A stretch of DNA of 6,703 bases, from the NCBI GenBank assembly GCA_040375675.1, contig JBEIRY010000077.1:1-6703 (forward strand). Reading direction: 5' to 3'. Shown here one piece after another: positions 1-5,992 of this stretch. Origin of the DNA: CAIUSP01 sp040375675 (GTDB lineage Bacteria > Actinomycetota > Thermoleophilia > Solirubrobacterales > 70-9). The notes beneath the pieces are model-generated. The model had not been told where the DNA came from and searched no databases. It saw only the letters and a list, made by a program, of their open reading frames with translations. The first letter of the stretch is position 1. Every line of letters starts with the position of its first letter. The translations under genes were made by a program, and so were the position numbers.

Positions 1-42
1 AGGACGATCACCGTCACCGTGCCTTCCTCTGTGACCGGCTGA
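1..42 (+). CDS. 3' end of an upstream paralogue of the exported propeller protein (partial)
   Basis: The window opens inside a reading frame that gives RTITVTVPSSVTG and stops at TGA 40-42. The last 42 bases of the next gene (1703-1744) match it at 39 of 42 positions and encode RTITVTVPASVTG. The upstream gene therefore very probably ends in the same C-terminal beta module and is a tandem paralogue of the 68-1744 gene. Only 13 codons are visible, so nothing can be said about its N-terminal part. The -35-like element proposed for the next gene overlaps its stop region, and the gap to the next start is 25 bp. Confidence 0.8.
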   Translation, partial: RTITVTVPSSVTG

Positions 43-60
43 GCAGATACGGGTTAGGAT
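31..60 (+). promoter_or_regulatory. Putative promoter giving a leaderless mRNA for the 558-aa protein
   Basis: A -10-like TAGGAT lies at 55-60, exactly 7 nt before the ATG at 68. That would put the transcription start at or next to the A of the start codon. A partial -35 match, GTGACC (31-36, sharing TGAC with TTGACA), is 18 bp upstream. TANNNT about 7 nt before a start codon is a known mark of leaderless genes in Actinobacteria. The same bases contain AGGA (56-59), 8 nt before the ATG, which could instead be a weak Shine-Dalgarno site, so this assignment is ambiguous. Confidence 0.4.
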
Positions 61-67
61 CCTCCAG

Positions 68-1744
68 ATGAATCGCCGCCTTGCCGTAGCCATCTTCTCC
101 GCCCTCGCAATTGCCGCCTTCGCAGTGCCTGCAGCGCAGGCCGCCACCGTCGGCCCCGCAGTCCAGATCACCGACTTTTCGACCTCTCGGGACGAGGAGG
201 GTTGGGCTGGCAAGAAGCACTCGGTCGCGGTCAATCCCAAGACGGGCGCGCAGATCGCCTTCTATTACGCTGTCGGCACCGGCGGGACAGCCCCCTATCT
301 CGCCACCCAACGCTTCACCGCAGACGGCCCGGTCGGCTCGGAAAATGTGGTGGTCACCGGCAGCGACTACGCCTTCAGCTGCTACCAGAACTCGATCGCA
401 TACAACCCCACCACCGGCGGCTGGTTTGTCGCCTATCCGGACTACTCCGGCAACCAGATCATCGGTCAGATGCTCGATGCCGACGGCTCCAACTCGGGCG
501 CTTCGTTCACGGTCGGATCGATCAACCGACCTGATTGCTCAGGTCTCGCGATCAACTGGAACTCGAACTCGAAGAAGTTCCTGGTCACCTTCGCCTCGGA
601 AAACGCCGACGATGTGAAGGCCCGTTTCGTCAGCGGCAACGGCACCCCCTTGGGGTCGACCTTCACCGCCCTCGAGAATTCCCCTGCCAGCTACTGCCCG
701 ATGGACACCGCGTACTCGGGCAAGTCGAACACCTTCCTCGCCTCGGTGGGAGGCGAGTGCGTAGAAGACGATGCGAACAGGCCCTTGGTTCAGTTCCTGT
801 CTGGCTCAGGCGATCGTGTTGGCAGCGGCAGATACCTCGGCGACGCGGCCGGGGAATATAGCTACGCACCCTCTATCGCCTACAACGCCAAACTCGACGA
901 GTTCGGTGTGGTATGGCAGGAACGGACCTCGTCCTTCCCTTCGCCATACAGTGCCAAAATCAACCTCCAGCGGATCAAGGCCTCGAACGGGGAGAACGTC
1001 GGCGCTCCGGTGGAGATAGCGATTCCCGAAAATGACGCTGATCTAGTTGGAGGCGGTAACCGCAGTCGGGTTGCAGCCTCACCTTCGGGTCAGTACTACA
1101 TATCAGCCCAGCTGACACCCTCTTCGGATCGCGCCGCCGCCCGCTGGTACTCGTTCAAGTTCAGCGGCACCGGCAACACTGTGGCTGATTCGTTAGAGGA
1201 CATCGGCAACGGCGTGAACGCTGCCACGCGCGCACAGACCCTCTACAACCCGGTCACCGGCCAGTTCCTCAGCACCTTCGAAGCCTATGAATGCGTACCA
1301 GTCTTTGTCAGCAGTTCCCGATCGACACGGGGTGGGGCCTGCTCGAGGACGTACAACCTCTACGCAAACGGCTCCCCAGGCAACCCGCCCACGCCCGGCG
1401 GCGGCCCCAGCCTGAACAAGGCTGGCACCCCCGGCGGCACCTCTCTCAGCGTAAGAGTCGGCTGCACCGGCGCCGGTTCGTGCCGGGTCCGGCTTGGCGG
1501 CAAGCTCGTTGGCGGCAGCGGCAAGCTGCAGGGCAAGACGGTGAAGATCGGCTCGGCCGGCACCTCCGGCACCGGCACGACTGCCCGCGCCAAGGCATCG
1601 CGCACCGTCACCCTCGCCTACACCAACGCCTTGATCCGGCAGCTCGCAGCAGACGGCGGGGGCAAGATCCGGGTCAAGGCCAGGCAGGTGGGTGGGGGCT
1701 CGAGGACGATCACCGTCACCGTGCCTGCCTCGGTTACCGGCTGA
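68..1744 (+). CDS. Exported seven-repeat beta-propeller-like protein with C-terminal beta module
   Basis: This is a 558-residue exported protein of unknown function. Residues 1-25 form a signal peptide: basic MNRR, a hydrophobic Ala-rich core and an AQA cleavage site. Seven degenerate repeats start near residues 51, 108, 159, 212, 268, 333 and 390, each of the form 'xAYNPxTGxFxVxY...Q...G..xG', spaced 51-65 residues. This suggests a seven-bladed propeller, usually a binding or scaffold fold. Residues 436-448 are a Pro/Gly linker (GSPGNPPTPGGGP). Residues 450-558 are a small beta-rich module with C466-x5-C472, shared with the next gene. There are eight cysteines in the mature part (105, 157, 210, 231, 409, 425, 466, 472), which fits disulfides outside the cell. 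No LPXTG motif, lipobox or C-terminal membrane helix is seen, so it is probably secreted or non-covalently attached. I see no catalytic motif. The ATG at 68 is chosen because it gives a complete signal peptide. Confidence 0.92.
   Translation: MNRRLAVAIFSALAIAAFAVPAAQAATVGPAVQITDFSTSRDEEGWAGKKHSVAVNPKTGAQIAFYYAVGTGGTAPYLATQRFTADGPVGSENVVVTGSDYAFSCYQNSIAYNPTTGGWFVAYPDYSGNQIIGQMLDADGSNSGASFTVGSINRPDCSGLAINWNSNSKKFLVTFASENADDVKARFVSGNGTPLGSTFTALENSPASYCPMDTAYSGKSNTFLASVGGECVEDDANRPLVQFLSGSGDRVGSGRYLGDAAGEYSYAPSIAYNAKLDEFGVVWQERTSSFPSPYSAKINLQRIKASNGENVGAPVEIAIPENDADLVGGGNRSRVAASPSGQYYISAQLTPSSDRAAARWYSFKFSGTGNTVADSLEDIGNGVNAATRAQTLYNPVTGQFLSTFEAYECVPVFVSSSRSTRGGACSRTYNLYANGSPGNPPTPGGGPSLNKAGTPGGTSLSVRVGCTGAGSCRVRLGGKLVGGSGKLQGKTVKIGSAGTSGTGTTARAKASRTVTLAYTNALIRQLAADGGGKIRVKARQVGGGSRTITVTVPASVTG
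218..1372 (+). repeat. Seven degenerate propeller-blade repeats (protein level)
   Basis: Repeat cores read by eye are VAVNPKTGAQIAFYY, IAYNPTTGGWFVAY, LAINWNSNSKKFLVTF, DTAYSGKSNTFLASV, IAYNAKLDEFGVVW, RVAASPSGQYYISAQL and TLYNPVTGQFLSTF. Each is followed by a strand of the type 'xxxxQRFxxDGxxxG'. The DNA is too diverged to show the repeat, so the duplication is old. The seven-blade fold is inference from period and count. Confidence 0.65.
1415..1741 (+). other. C-terminal beta module, copy 1 (residues 450-558)
   Basis: This module follows the Pro/Gly linker. Landmarks are SLSVRVGC, a C-x5-C pair, KTVKIGS, TVTLAYTNALIRQLAADGGG and a final RTITVTV strand. Each landmark has a counterpart in the same order in the next protein: SLKVRVGC, C-x5-C, KTVSIGS, VVRLSYSPALRRSLARGG and SIVVRV. 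The module is Lys/Arg-rich and Gly-rich with alternating beta-strand patterning. From memory, similar tails are common on exported proteins of Solirubrobacterales, but I cannot name a family. Its role could be adhesion to the envelope, stability or sorting. Confidence 0.7.
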
Positions 1745-1753
1745 TCCCGCTTC

Positions 1754-1759
1754 TACAAT
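1754..1759 (+). promoter_or_regulatory. Putative -10 box (TACAAT) for leaderless start of the YWTD-repeat protein
   Basis: TACAAT is one base from TATAAT and ends 7 nt before the ATG at 1767, the same spacing as in front of the preceding gene. There is no Shine-Dalgarno-like sequence in the 22-bp gap, so a leaderless mRNA explains the start better than ribosome-binding-site-driven initiation. A -35 match is poor: GGTTAC at 1732-1737 with a 16-bp spacer is the best I find. Confidence 0.45.
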
Positions 1760-1766
1760 CCCCTGA

Positions 1767-3215
1767 ATGAATCGCAGGCTCAAAGCTGTCCTCGCCTCGA
1801 TACTCGCCGTCGCAGCGATCGGCGCGATCGCGCCGGCGGCGAATGCGTATGTCTACTGGGCCAACTTCGGCTCGGGCTCGGTTGGCCGCGCCAACCTCGA
1901 CGGCACCAATGTCAAATCGAACTTCATCTCCGGTCTTTCATCCGTGCTCGATGTCGCGATTGGCTCTAACCGCATCTACTGGCGGGAAGCGACCGGTATC
2001 GGCCGCGCCAATCTCGACGGAACAGGTGTGAGCAGCGGTTTTATGACCGGACTGAACAACGCCTCGAAGATCGCCGTCTACGGTGACTACATCTACTGGA
2101 TCAATGGCAACGGCAACTCGATAGGCCGCGCCAACCTCGATGGCACCAGCCCAGACAACACATTCATAACCGGCCTGATTGCCGCTGACGATCAGGCGTA
2201 CGACCTGGACATCGACTCCACGGGCATCTACGTCACGAGCTTCAACAACAACCGGATCCTCAAGTGGAATCTCGCGGGCACCGGGCGCACCTACCTCTAC
2301 GACACTTACCCGACTACCGGACCCGTCGGAATCGCCGTGCGTAATCCGTATCTCTACACAGCCAACTTCGATAGCAATTCGATTGGTCGAGGCGAATGGA
2401 CTGGAAGCTCATGGACCAAGAACTTCGTGACCGGCGCTACCGGTCCAGACGGTATGGCAGTTGATTCCAGCTACATCTACTGGAGTAATTCTGCTCTGAA
2501 CACGATCGCTCGCGCCAATCTCGATGGCACCGGGGCGAGCGATAGCTTCATTACCGCTCTCTCGATCCCCACCGGAATGACAGTCGATTCACTCGCGCCC
2601 GCCGGTGATCTCACTCCCTCGCCTTACGACTACGGGAGTGTCAAGGCGCAGGGAGGGAGCAAGCTCGCGACTTTCACGCTCACCTCGAGCGGCAACGTCC
2701 CGCTGACCATCGAAGGATCCTCGATCAGCGCCGACGAAGGAGGGGACTTCGGAATCCTCGATGACAGCAGCTGCCTGACTGGCTCGGTTTCGCTCGCCAA
2801 CGGTGAGTCCTGCACGGTCGTGGTCAACTTCGCGCCGAACAGCGTCGGTGACAAGGCCGCCAGCATCATTCTCGGCACCAATGCTGGTGCCAAATCGATC
2901 GCTCTCAGTGGGGTGGGAATCGCCCAGCCGACGATCGCGCTGGCAGGGCGCGCAACCAAGTCGTCGCTCAAGGTGAGGGTCGGCTGTGGCAGCTCGAGCG
3001 CTTGCACCATCGGCCTTACCGGCAGCAAGGTCGGCACGAGGGCAGCGATCGCGCCGAAGACAGTTTCGATCGGCTCGGGCGGCCAGCCTGTCGTGAGACT
3101 CAGTTACTCGCCGGCCCTGAGGCGGTCGCTCGCCAGGGGCGGTCGTGTAAGCGTGACCGCCACCAACGCTGCTGGGGGCTTGGCCAAATCGATCGTGGTG
3201 CGGGTGGCGAAGTAG
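1767..3215 (+). CDS. Exported six-repeat YWTD-like propeller protein with choice-of-anchor-D domain
   Basis: This is a 482-residue exported protein. The signal peptide is residues 1-27, with MNRRLK, an Ala-rich core and cleavage after ANA. Residues 28-276 hold six repeats of about 39-45 residues resembling LDL-receptor class B (YWTD) blades. The aromatic YW or equivalent position is at 30, 71, 110, 155, 197 and 238, and four units carry (G/A)RANLDGT. Six is the usual count for a closed YWTD propeller. Residues 280-386 match the choice-of-anchor-D / ASPM-SPD-2-Hydin immunoglobulin-like fold (YDYGSV, LTSSGNVPLTI, SC...GESCTVVVNFAP, LSGVGI), with C336 and C349 as a likely disulfide. Residues 388-482 are the C-terminal module, with C407-x5-C413. 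No enzyme motif is seen. It is probably an extracellular binding or structural protein made alongside its upstream neighbour. The alternative is a virginiamycin B lyase-like propeller, but I see no support for catalysis. Confidence 0.93.
   Translation: MNRRLKAVLASILAVAAIGAIAPAANAYVYWANFGSGSVGRANLDGTNVKSNFISGLSSVLDVAIGSNRIYWREATGIGRANLDGTGVSSGFMTGLNNASKIAVYGDYIYWINGNGNSIGRANLDGTSPDNTFITGLIAADDQAYDLDIDSTGIYVTSFNNNRILKWNLAGTGRTYLYDTYPTTGPVGIAVRNPYLYTANFDSNSIGRGEWTGSSWTKNFVTGATGPDGMAVDSSYIYWSNSALNTIARANLDGTGASDSFITALSIPTGMTVDSLAPAGDLTPSPYDYGSVKAQGGSKLATFTLTSSGNVPLTIEGSSISADEGGDFGILDDSSCLTGSVSLANGESCTVVVNFAPNSVGDKAASIILGTNAGAKSIALSGVGIAQPTIALAGRATKSSLKVRVGCGSSSACTIGLTGSKVGTRAAIAPKTVSIGSGGQPVVRLSYSPALRRSLARGGRVSVTATNAAGGLAKSIVVRVAK
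1848..2594 (+). repeat. Six YWTD-like blade repeats, partly conserved at DNA level
   Basis: Units begin near residues 28, 69, 108, 153, 195 and 236. The 23-base core encoding GRANLDGT (or ARANLDGT) recurs at 1884-1906, 2001-2023, 2124-2146 and 2508-2530. Copies 1 and 3 differ at one base, and copy 2 differs from copy 1 at two. The fourth and fifth blades (LKWNLAGTG, GRGEWTGSSW) have drifted. High DNA identity between non-adjacent blades suggests recent duplication or gene conversion inside the gene. Confidence 0.85.
2604..2924 (+). other. Choice-of-anchor-D / ASPM-SPD-2-Hydin-like domain (residues 280-386)
   Basis: The order of landmarks fits this immunoglobulin-like family: DYGSV at the first strand, TFTLTSSGNVPLTI, a loop with SSCLTG, then GESCTVVVNFAPNSVGDKAA and a final SIALSGVG. 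The two cysteines sit where many bacterial members have a disulfide. In bacteria the domain is typically a spacer or binding module of secreted proteins. Confidence 0.8.
2928..3212 (+). other. C-terminal beta module, copy 2 (residues 388-482)
   Basis: This is homologous to the tail of the preceding protein by ordered landmarks, but diverged. It lacks the Gly/Ser/Thr insert seen there around residues 498-510. It joins directly to the choice-of-anchor-D domain without a Pro-rich linker, so the module has been attached to two different domain architectures. Confidence 0.7.
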
Positions 3216-3250
3216 CGGGTACCAGGGATCGCCTGCCGAGTGACCTGCGC

Positions 3251-3256
3251 TAGTTT
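3251..3256 (+). promoter_or_regulatory. Weak -10 candidate (TAGTTT) for the DUF4234-oxidoreductase pair
   Basis: TAGTTT fits TANNNT and would give a transcript start near 3263, with a leader of about 33 nt including the ribosome binding site. No convincing -35 lies 16-18 bp upstream. The 80-bp gap 3216-3295 otherwise shows no clear terminator, so read-through from the propeller genes is also possible. Confidence 0.2.
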
Positions 3257-3295
3257 GATCCGAAAGGCAGACTCGACTGAGTGAGGAGAGGTGAA

Positions 3296-3712
3296 ATGGG
3301 CGAAGAGATGACGATCAAAGGCACGCAAGCGAAGGTGAAGGTGCGAAGCCCCATCTGGGTGCTCGTCTGGACGCTTCTCACCGTCGGGATCTATTTCCTC
3401 TTCTGGTACTACTTCATCAACCGCGAGCTCGCCGACTACGGCAAATCCAAGAAGACCGATGACTGCGGCGACAGCCCCACCACCTCGCTGATGGCGATGC
3501 TCTTTGGCTGGTTGATCATCGTGCCGCCGTTCGTCTCGATCTTCAAGTGTTGTCAGCGGGTCGACTCTGCGGTGCAACTCAGCAAAGCTGATGTACGAGG
3601 CGTGGCGTTGGACCCGGTCCTCGGCCTGATCCTCTTCATCGTGGTCGCCCCGGCCGTGCCCGTGCTGATCCAGCTCAACCTCAACCGAATCTGGGAGAAG
3701 GCTGCAAAGTAA
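3296..3712 (+). CDS. DUF4234-type small membrane protein
   Basis: This is a 138-residue inner-membrane protein of unknown function. Three hydrophobic segments are visible at about residues 19-40, 64-84 and 104-126. Family landmarks are RSPIWVLVWTLLTVGIYFLFWYY followed by NRELADYG in the first segment and its flank, and WLIIVPPFVSIFKCCQRVD in the second. The length is normal for a single-domain DUF4234 protein. The ATG at 3296 is chosen because a strong AGGAGAGGTG ribosome binding site (3284-3293) precedes it. A GTG 15 nt upstream in the same frame (3281) would place the ribosome binding site inside the coding sequence. The next gene starts 3 nt after the stop, so the two are almost certainly co-transcribed and translationally coupled. 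Confidence 0.88.
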   Translation: MGEEMTIKGTQAKVKVRSPIWVLVWTLLTVGIYFLFWYYFINRELADYGKSKKTDDCGDSPTTSLMAMLFGWLIIVPPFVSIFKCCQRVDSAVQLSKADVRGVALDPVLGLILFIVVAPAVPVLIQLNLNRIWEKAAK

Positions 3713-3715
3713 GCG

Positions 3716-4981
3716 GTGCCGCCCGATTCGCTCGTAATCGGCGGAGGAATCCAGGGGGTGACGGCAGCGCTCTCGCTGGCTGAGCGCGGCATCGCCAGCA
3801 CCATCCTCGAGGCCGATCCCGCCTTGCTTACCCGCGCAACCCTGCGCAACGAGGGCAAGATCCACCTCGGGTTCGTCTATGCGCTCGATCAATCAGGCGA
3901 CACCGTGGCCCAAATGGTCGAGGGTGCGCTGACCTTTGCGCCTCTGCTCGATCGCTGGTGCGGTGGCGCGGGTGGCGGGGAGGCGCGCGGGGTGGAGTGG
4001 AGCGCCATTCGCACCGAGCCGTTCGCCTACGCGGTGATTCCCGATTCGCTCGCTTCGGCTGATGAGATCCAGAGCCACTACGCACGGGTGATCGAGGAGA
4101 TCCGCTCACGCGCCGATGACCTTGACAGCGACTACTGCGGGGTCGATCTCGCCGAGGTGGGGGAGGTGACGAGGGGAGAGGGCCCACCACCTGGCCTCGA
4201 CCCTTCGCTCGACCTCGATTGGTTTGCCACACCCGAGGTGTCGGTCGACCCTCGCGCGCTGTGCACCCTGCTCGAGCGAGCCGTCACCGATTCCCCGCTG
4301 ATCGAGGTGCAGACCTCGTGCCAGGTGACCGGTGTGGAGCGCTCCGAGGCCAGCATCACGCTCATCTGCGATACCCCCGATGGCCAGTCCACCTACACCA
4401 GCGAGGCCGTGATGAACTGCGCCTGGCAAGGCCGCGCCGCGCTCGATGATCTGGCAGGTATCGAGCCAGAGCGCCTGATCTATCGCTTGAAGCATCAGGT
4501 GATCGTGCGGCCGGTGGGCGGAGTGGGCAGCGGGGCCGAAGCGCACTCGATCTCTCCGCTCACCCTGGTGCAGGGGCCGTATGGCGATGTAGTTCCCTGG
4601 CAAGGGGGAGAGGTCTATCTCAGTTGGTATCCGGTCGGGCGAAGCTTCATCGGCTCGGCGCCTGAGGCCAGCCAGGATTCCGACCCCGCGGTGGCCGAGG
4701 CCACCCTCGAGCACCTGAGGCAGATGATCACGGCGCTCGATCGATACGAGGTGGCCGATCACGCGCCGGCCTGGATACTCGCGCCAGATCCTGCCGATCA
4801 AGGCACCGATATCTCATCTACCGACAGCCCACTCCACGATCGCTCGCGGATGGGCGTGGTATCGGGAGACGGCTGGTACTCGCTTCGCTCCCACAAACTC
4901 ACCACCGCGCCGCTGGTGTCTGAGCGCTGCGCGGCGCAGGTGGCGGAGGCGCTGGGGGCGAGAGTGAGCGAGCCCGCCTAG
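3716..4981 (+). CDS. FAD-dependent oxidoreductase, DAO-like
   Basis: This is a 421-residue cytoplasmic flavoprotein. The N-terminus SLVIGGGIQGVTAALSLAER holds the GxGxxG dinucleotide-binding turn (residues 9-14), and E32 at the end of the second strand suits binding of the FAD ribose. TLRNEGKIHLGF (42-53) is a conserved-looking segment near the flavin. MNCAWQGR (233-240) takes the place of the usual 'VVNAAG' FAD-contact strand of DAO proteins. GDGWYSLRSHKLTTAPL (384-400) resembles the C-terminal FAD-contact region. The substrate cannot be read from sequence. Start: GTG at 3716, 3 nt after the DUF4234 stop; it places the Rossmann strand right at the N-terminus, as expected. Initiation is probably by coupling, since no good ribosome binding site is adjacent. 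It converges with a glycosyltransferase gene and shares 4 bp with it, so a role in modifying a sugar or lipid precursor is possible but unproven. Confidence 0.88.
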   Translation: MPPDSLVIGGGIQGVTAALSLAERGIASTILEADPALLTRATLRNEGKIHLGFVYALDQSGDTVAQMVEGALTFAPLLDRWCGGAGGGEARGVEWSAIRTEPFAYAVIPDSLASADEIQSHYARVIEEIRSRADDLDSDYCGVDLAEVGEVTRGEGPPPGLDPSLDLDWFATPEVSVDPRALCTLLERAVTDSPLIEVQTSCQVTGVERSEASITLICDTPDGQSTYTSEAVMNCAWQGRAALDDLAGIEPERLIYRLKHQVIVRPVGGVGSGAEAHSISPLTLVQGPYGDVVPWQGGEVYLSWYPVGRSFIGSAPEASQDSDPAVAEATLEHLRQMITALDRYEVADHAPAWILAPDPADQGTDISSTDSPLHDRSRMGVVSGDGWYSLRSHKLTTAPLVSERCAAQVAEALGARVSEPA

Positions 4982-5916
4982 GCCCGCTCCACGGCTATCC
5001 GCGGCTGGTCGCTGATCCAGCCCCTGAGCTTGCCGAGAGCATTTCGCACCCGCCAGCGCCGCCAGCGCCCATAGAAACTCTCCAACTCGGCTAGGACCTT
5101 CTCGGATCGCTCACTGCCTGCTCCAAGCCTCGCCTCTACCTCGGCCTGGAAGAGATCGGCCTGATCCCACGGTCGCCACGGCTCGAACCCTTGATGTGCG
5201 CTGCTCGTGTGGAAGCGCTTGAAGTAGCGGGTTCCCTCTACGCATAAGAGGCGACCGGCAAGCGCAATCGAAAAGCTCCATAGCGAATCGGTGTGGTCTG
5301 AGGATTCATTGGCGGGGATAGGCCGAGCCAGCCTTCGCCGCACCACGCCACGCCACAAGATCGCGATCGGCCAGTGCTCCAGCATCCAGAGGGCATCGTC
5401 TTCCGGTGGGACGTGCCTCAGGGTCATCGTGTGTGGCGGTTTGATGTCGATCAACTTGGCCTCGTGCCGCGGTACATCCGCGCGGGGGACGGGCAGATAG
5501 CTATTCCTCCTCACCCGCAGCGGGCTGCCCCTGCCGCGCCGCAGCGGAATACTCGAGGGCGCAAACGCAAGCACCGCATCCTCATCGGCCTCCAACGCGG
5601 CTACCAGCAGGGCGAAGTAGTCGTCCGGCCCGACCGCATCGTCTTGCGGCATCCAGCAGAAGTACTCGGCCTCTGATTCGGCCAGCAGCAGGTTGCAGTG
5701 CTCACGCCAATCCAAACGCTTCTCCCGCCGCCTGAACACCACCTTCGGGTCATCCCCGAACCGCTCCTCCAGCCGATCGATCGCGTCATCTGCGTGAGTG
5801 GCATCGCTCACCACCACCTCGCTCCACTCCGGCGCCTTCTCAATCACTCCACACACATTCTCCACCCACCGCCCCGCGCGGTGGAGGGGGATAGCGATGG
5901 TGAGCTTCGGGGGCAT
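4978..5916 (-). CDS. Family 2 glycosyltransferase
   Basis: This is a 312-residue cytoplasmic or membrane-associated protein that probably transfers a sugar from a nucleotide-sugar donor. The GT-A fold signs are LTIAIPLHRAGRWVENV (5-21), VVVSDAT (34-40) in the place of the usual 'VVDDGS', RLDWREHCNLLLAESEAEYFCWMPQDD (67-93), where QDD at 91-93 stands for the metal-binding DxD, and a later SSDHTDSLWSFSIALAG segment (205-221) near the usual acceptor or base region. The C-terminal part is Trp/Arg-rich (FYGRWRRWRVRNALG) and amphipathic, which may touch the membrane; there is no transmembrane helix. The start is ATG at 5914-5916. No Shine-Dalgarno site is seen, but TAGCCT lies 6 nt upstream. Acceptor and product are unknown. 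Confidence 0.87.
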   Translation of the reverse strand: MPPKLTIAIPLHRAGRWVENVCGVIEKAPEWSEVVVSDATHADDAIDRLEERFGDDPKVVFRRREKRLDWREHCNLLLAESEAEYFCWMPQDDAVGPDDYFALLVAALEADEDAVLAFAPSSIPLRRGRGSPLRVRRNSYLPVPRADVPRHEAKLIDIKPPHTMTLRHVPPEDDALWMLEHWPIAILWRGVVRRRLARPIPANESSDHTDSLWSFSIALAGRLLCVEGTRYFKRFHTSSAHQGFEPWRPWDQADLFQAEVEARLGAGSERSEKVLAELESFYGRWRRWRVRNALGKLRGWISDQPRIAVERA

Positions 5917-5922
5917 GGGCTG

Positions 5923-5928
5923 AGGCTA
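5923..5928 (-). promoter_or_regulatory. Possible -10 box (TAGCCT) for leaderless glycosyltransferase mRNA
   Basis: Read on the minus strand, TAGCCT fits TANNNT and ends 6 nt before the ATG, close to the 7-nt spacing of the two propeller genes. No Shine-Dalgarno sequence is present upstream. I find no good -35, so this is weaker than the TACAAT case. Confidence 0.28.
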
Positions 5929-5992
5929 GTGGAGGGGTAGGAGTGTGGGTGGCTCAGGAAATCACACTGTCAGAAACCCCTAGCCCCACCCG

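Noticed and set aside
1193..1783. Open minus-strand frame of 196 codons antisense to the propeller gene
   Set aside because: Its translation is Ala/Gly/Arg-rich without motifs, and it overlaps the conserved C-terminal module on the other strand.
1848..2594. Virginiamycin B lyase-type enzyme for the YWTD-like propeller
   Set aside because: The repeat resemblance is to the generic propeller only. I saw no catalytic His/metal arrangement, and the protein is fused to spacer-type domains.
3206..3233. Possible terminator after the YWTD gene (GGCGA...TCGCC)
   Set aside because: The stem is only 5 bp with an 18-nt loop, overlaps the stop codon and has no T-tract, so it is not convincing.
3281..3295. 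Upstream in-frame GTG start for the DUF4234 gene
   Set aside because: The strong AGGAGAGGTG ribosome binding site lies between this GTG and the ATG at 3296, so the ATG is the better start.
3104..3892. Long open minus-strand frame (262 codons) spanning the end of the YWTD gene, the DUF4234 gene and the start of the oxidoreductase
   Set aside because: It lies antisense across three well-supported genes, has a low-complexity Arg/Asp/His-rich translation with no domain, and is explained by high GC content.
4106..4801. Open minus-strand frame of 231 codons inside the oxidoreductase gene
   Set aside because: It is a shadow of a DAO-type gene in GC-rich DNA, with no domain or start signal.
5942..5968. 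Inverted repeat AGTGTG...CACACT in the divergent intergenic region
   Set aside because: The 6-bp arms are 15 nt apart, which is easily chance. It could be an operator half-site pair, but nothing else supports it.
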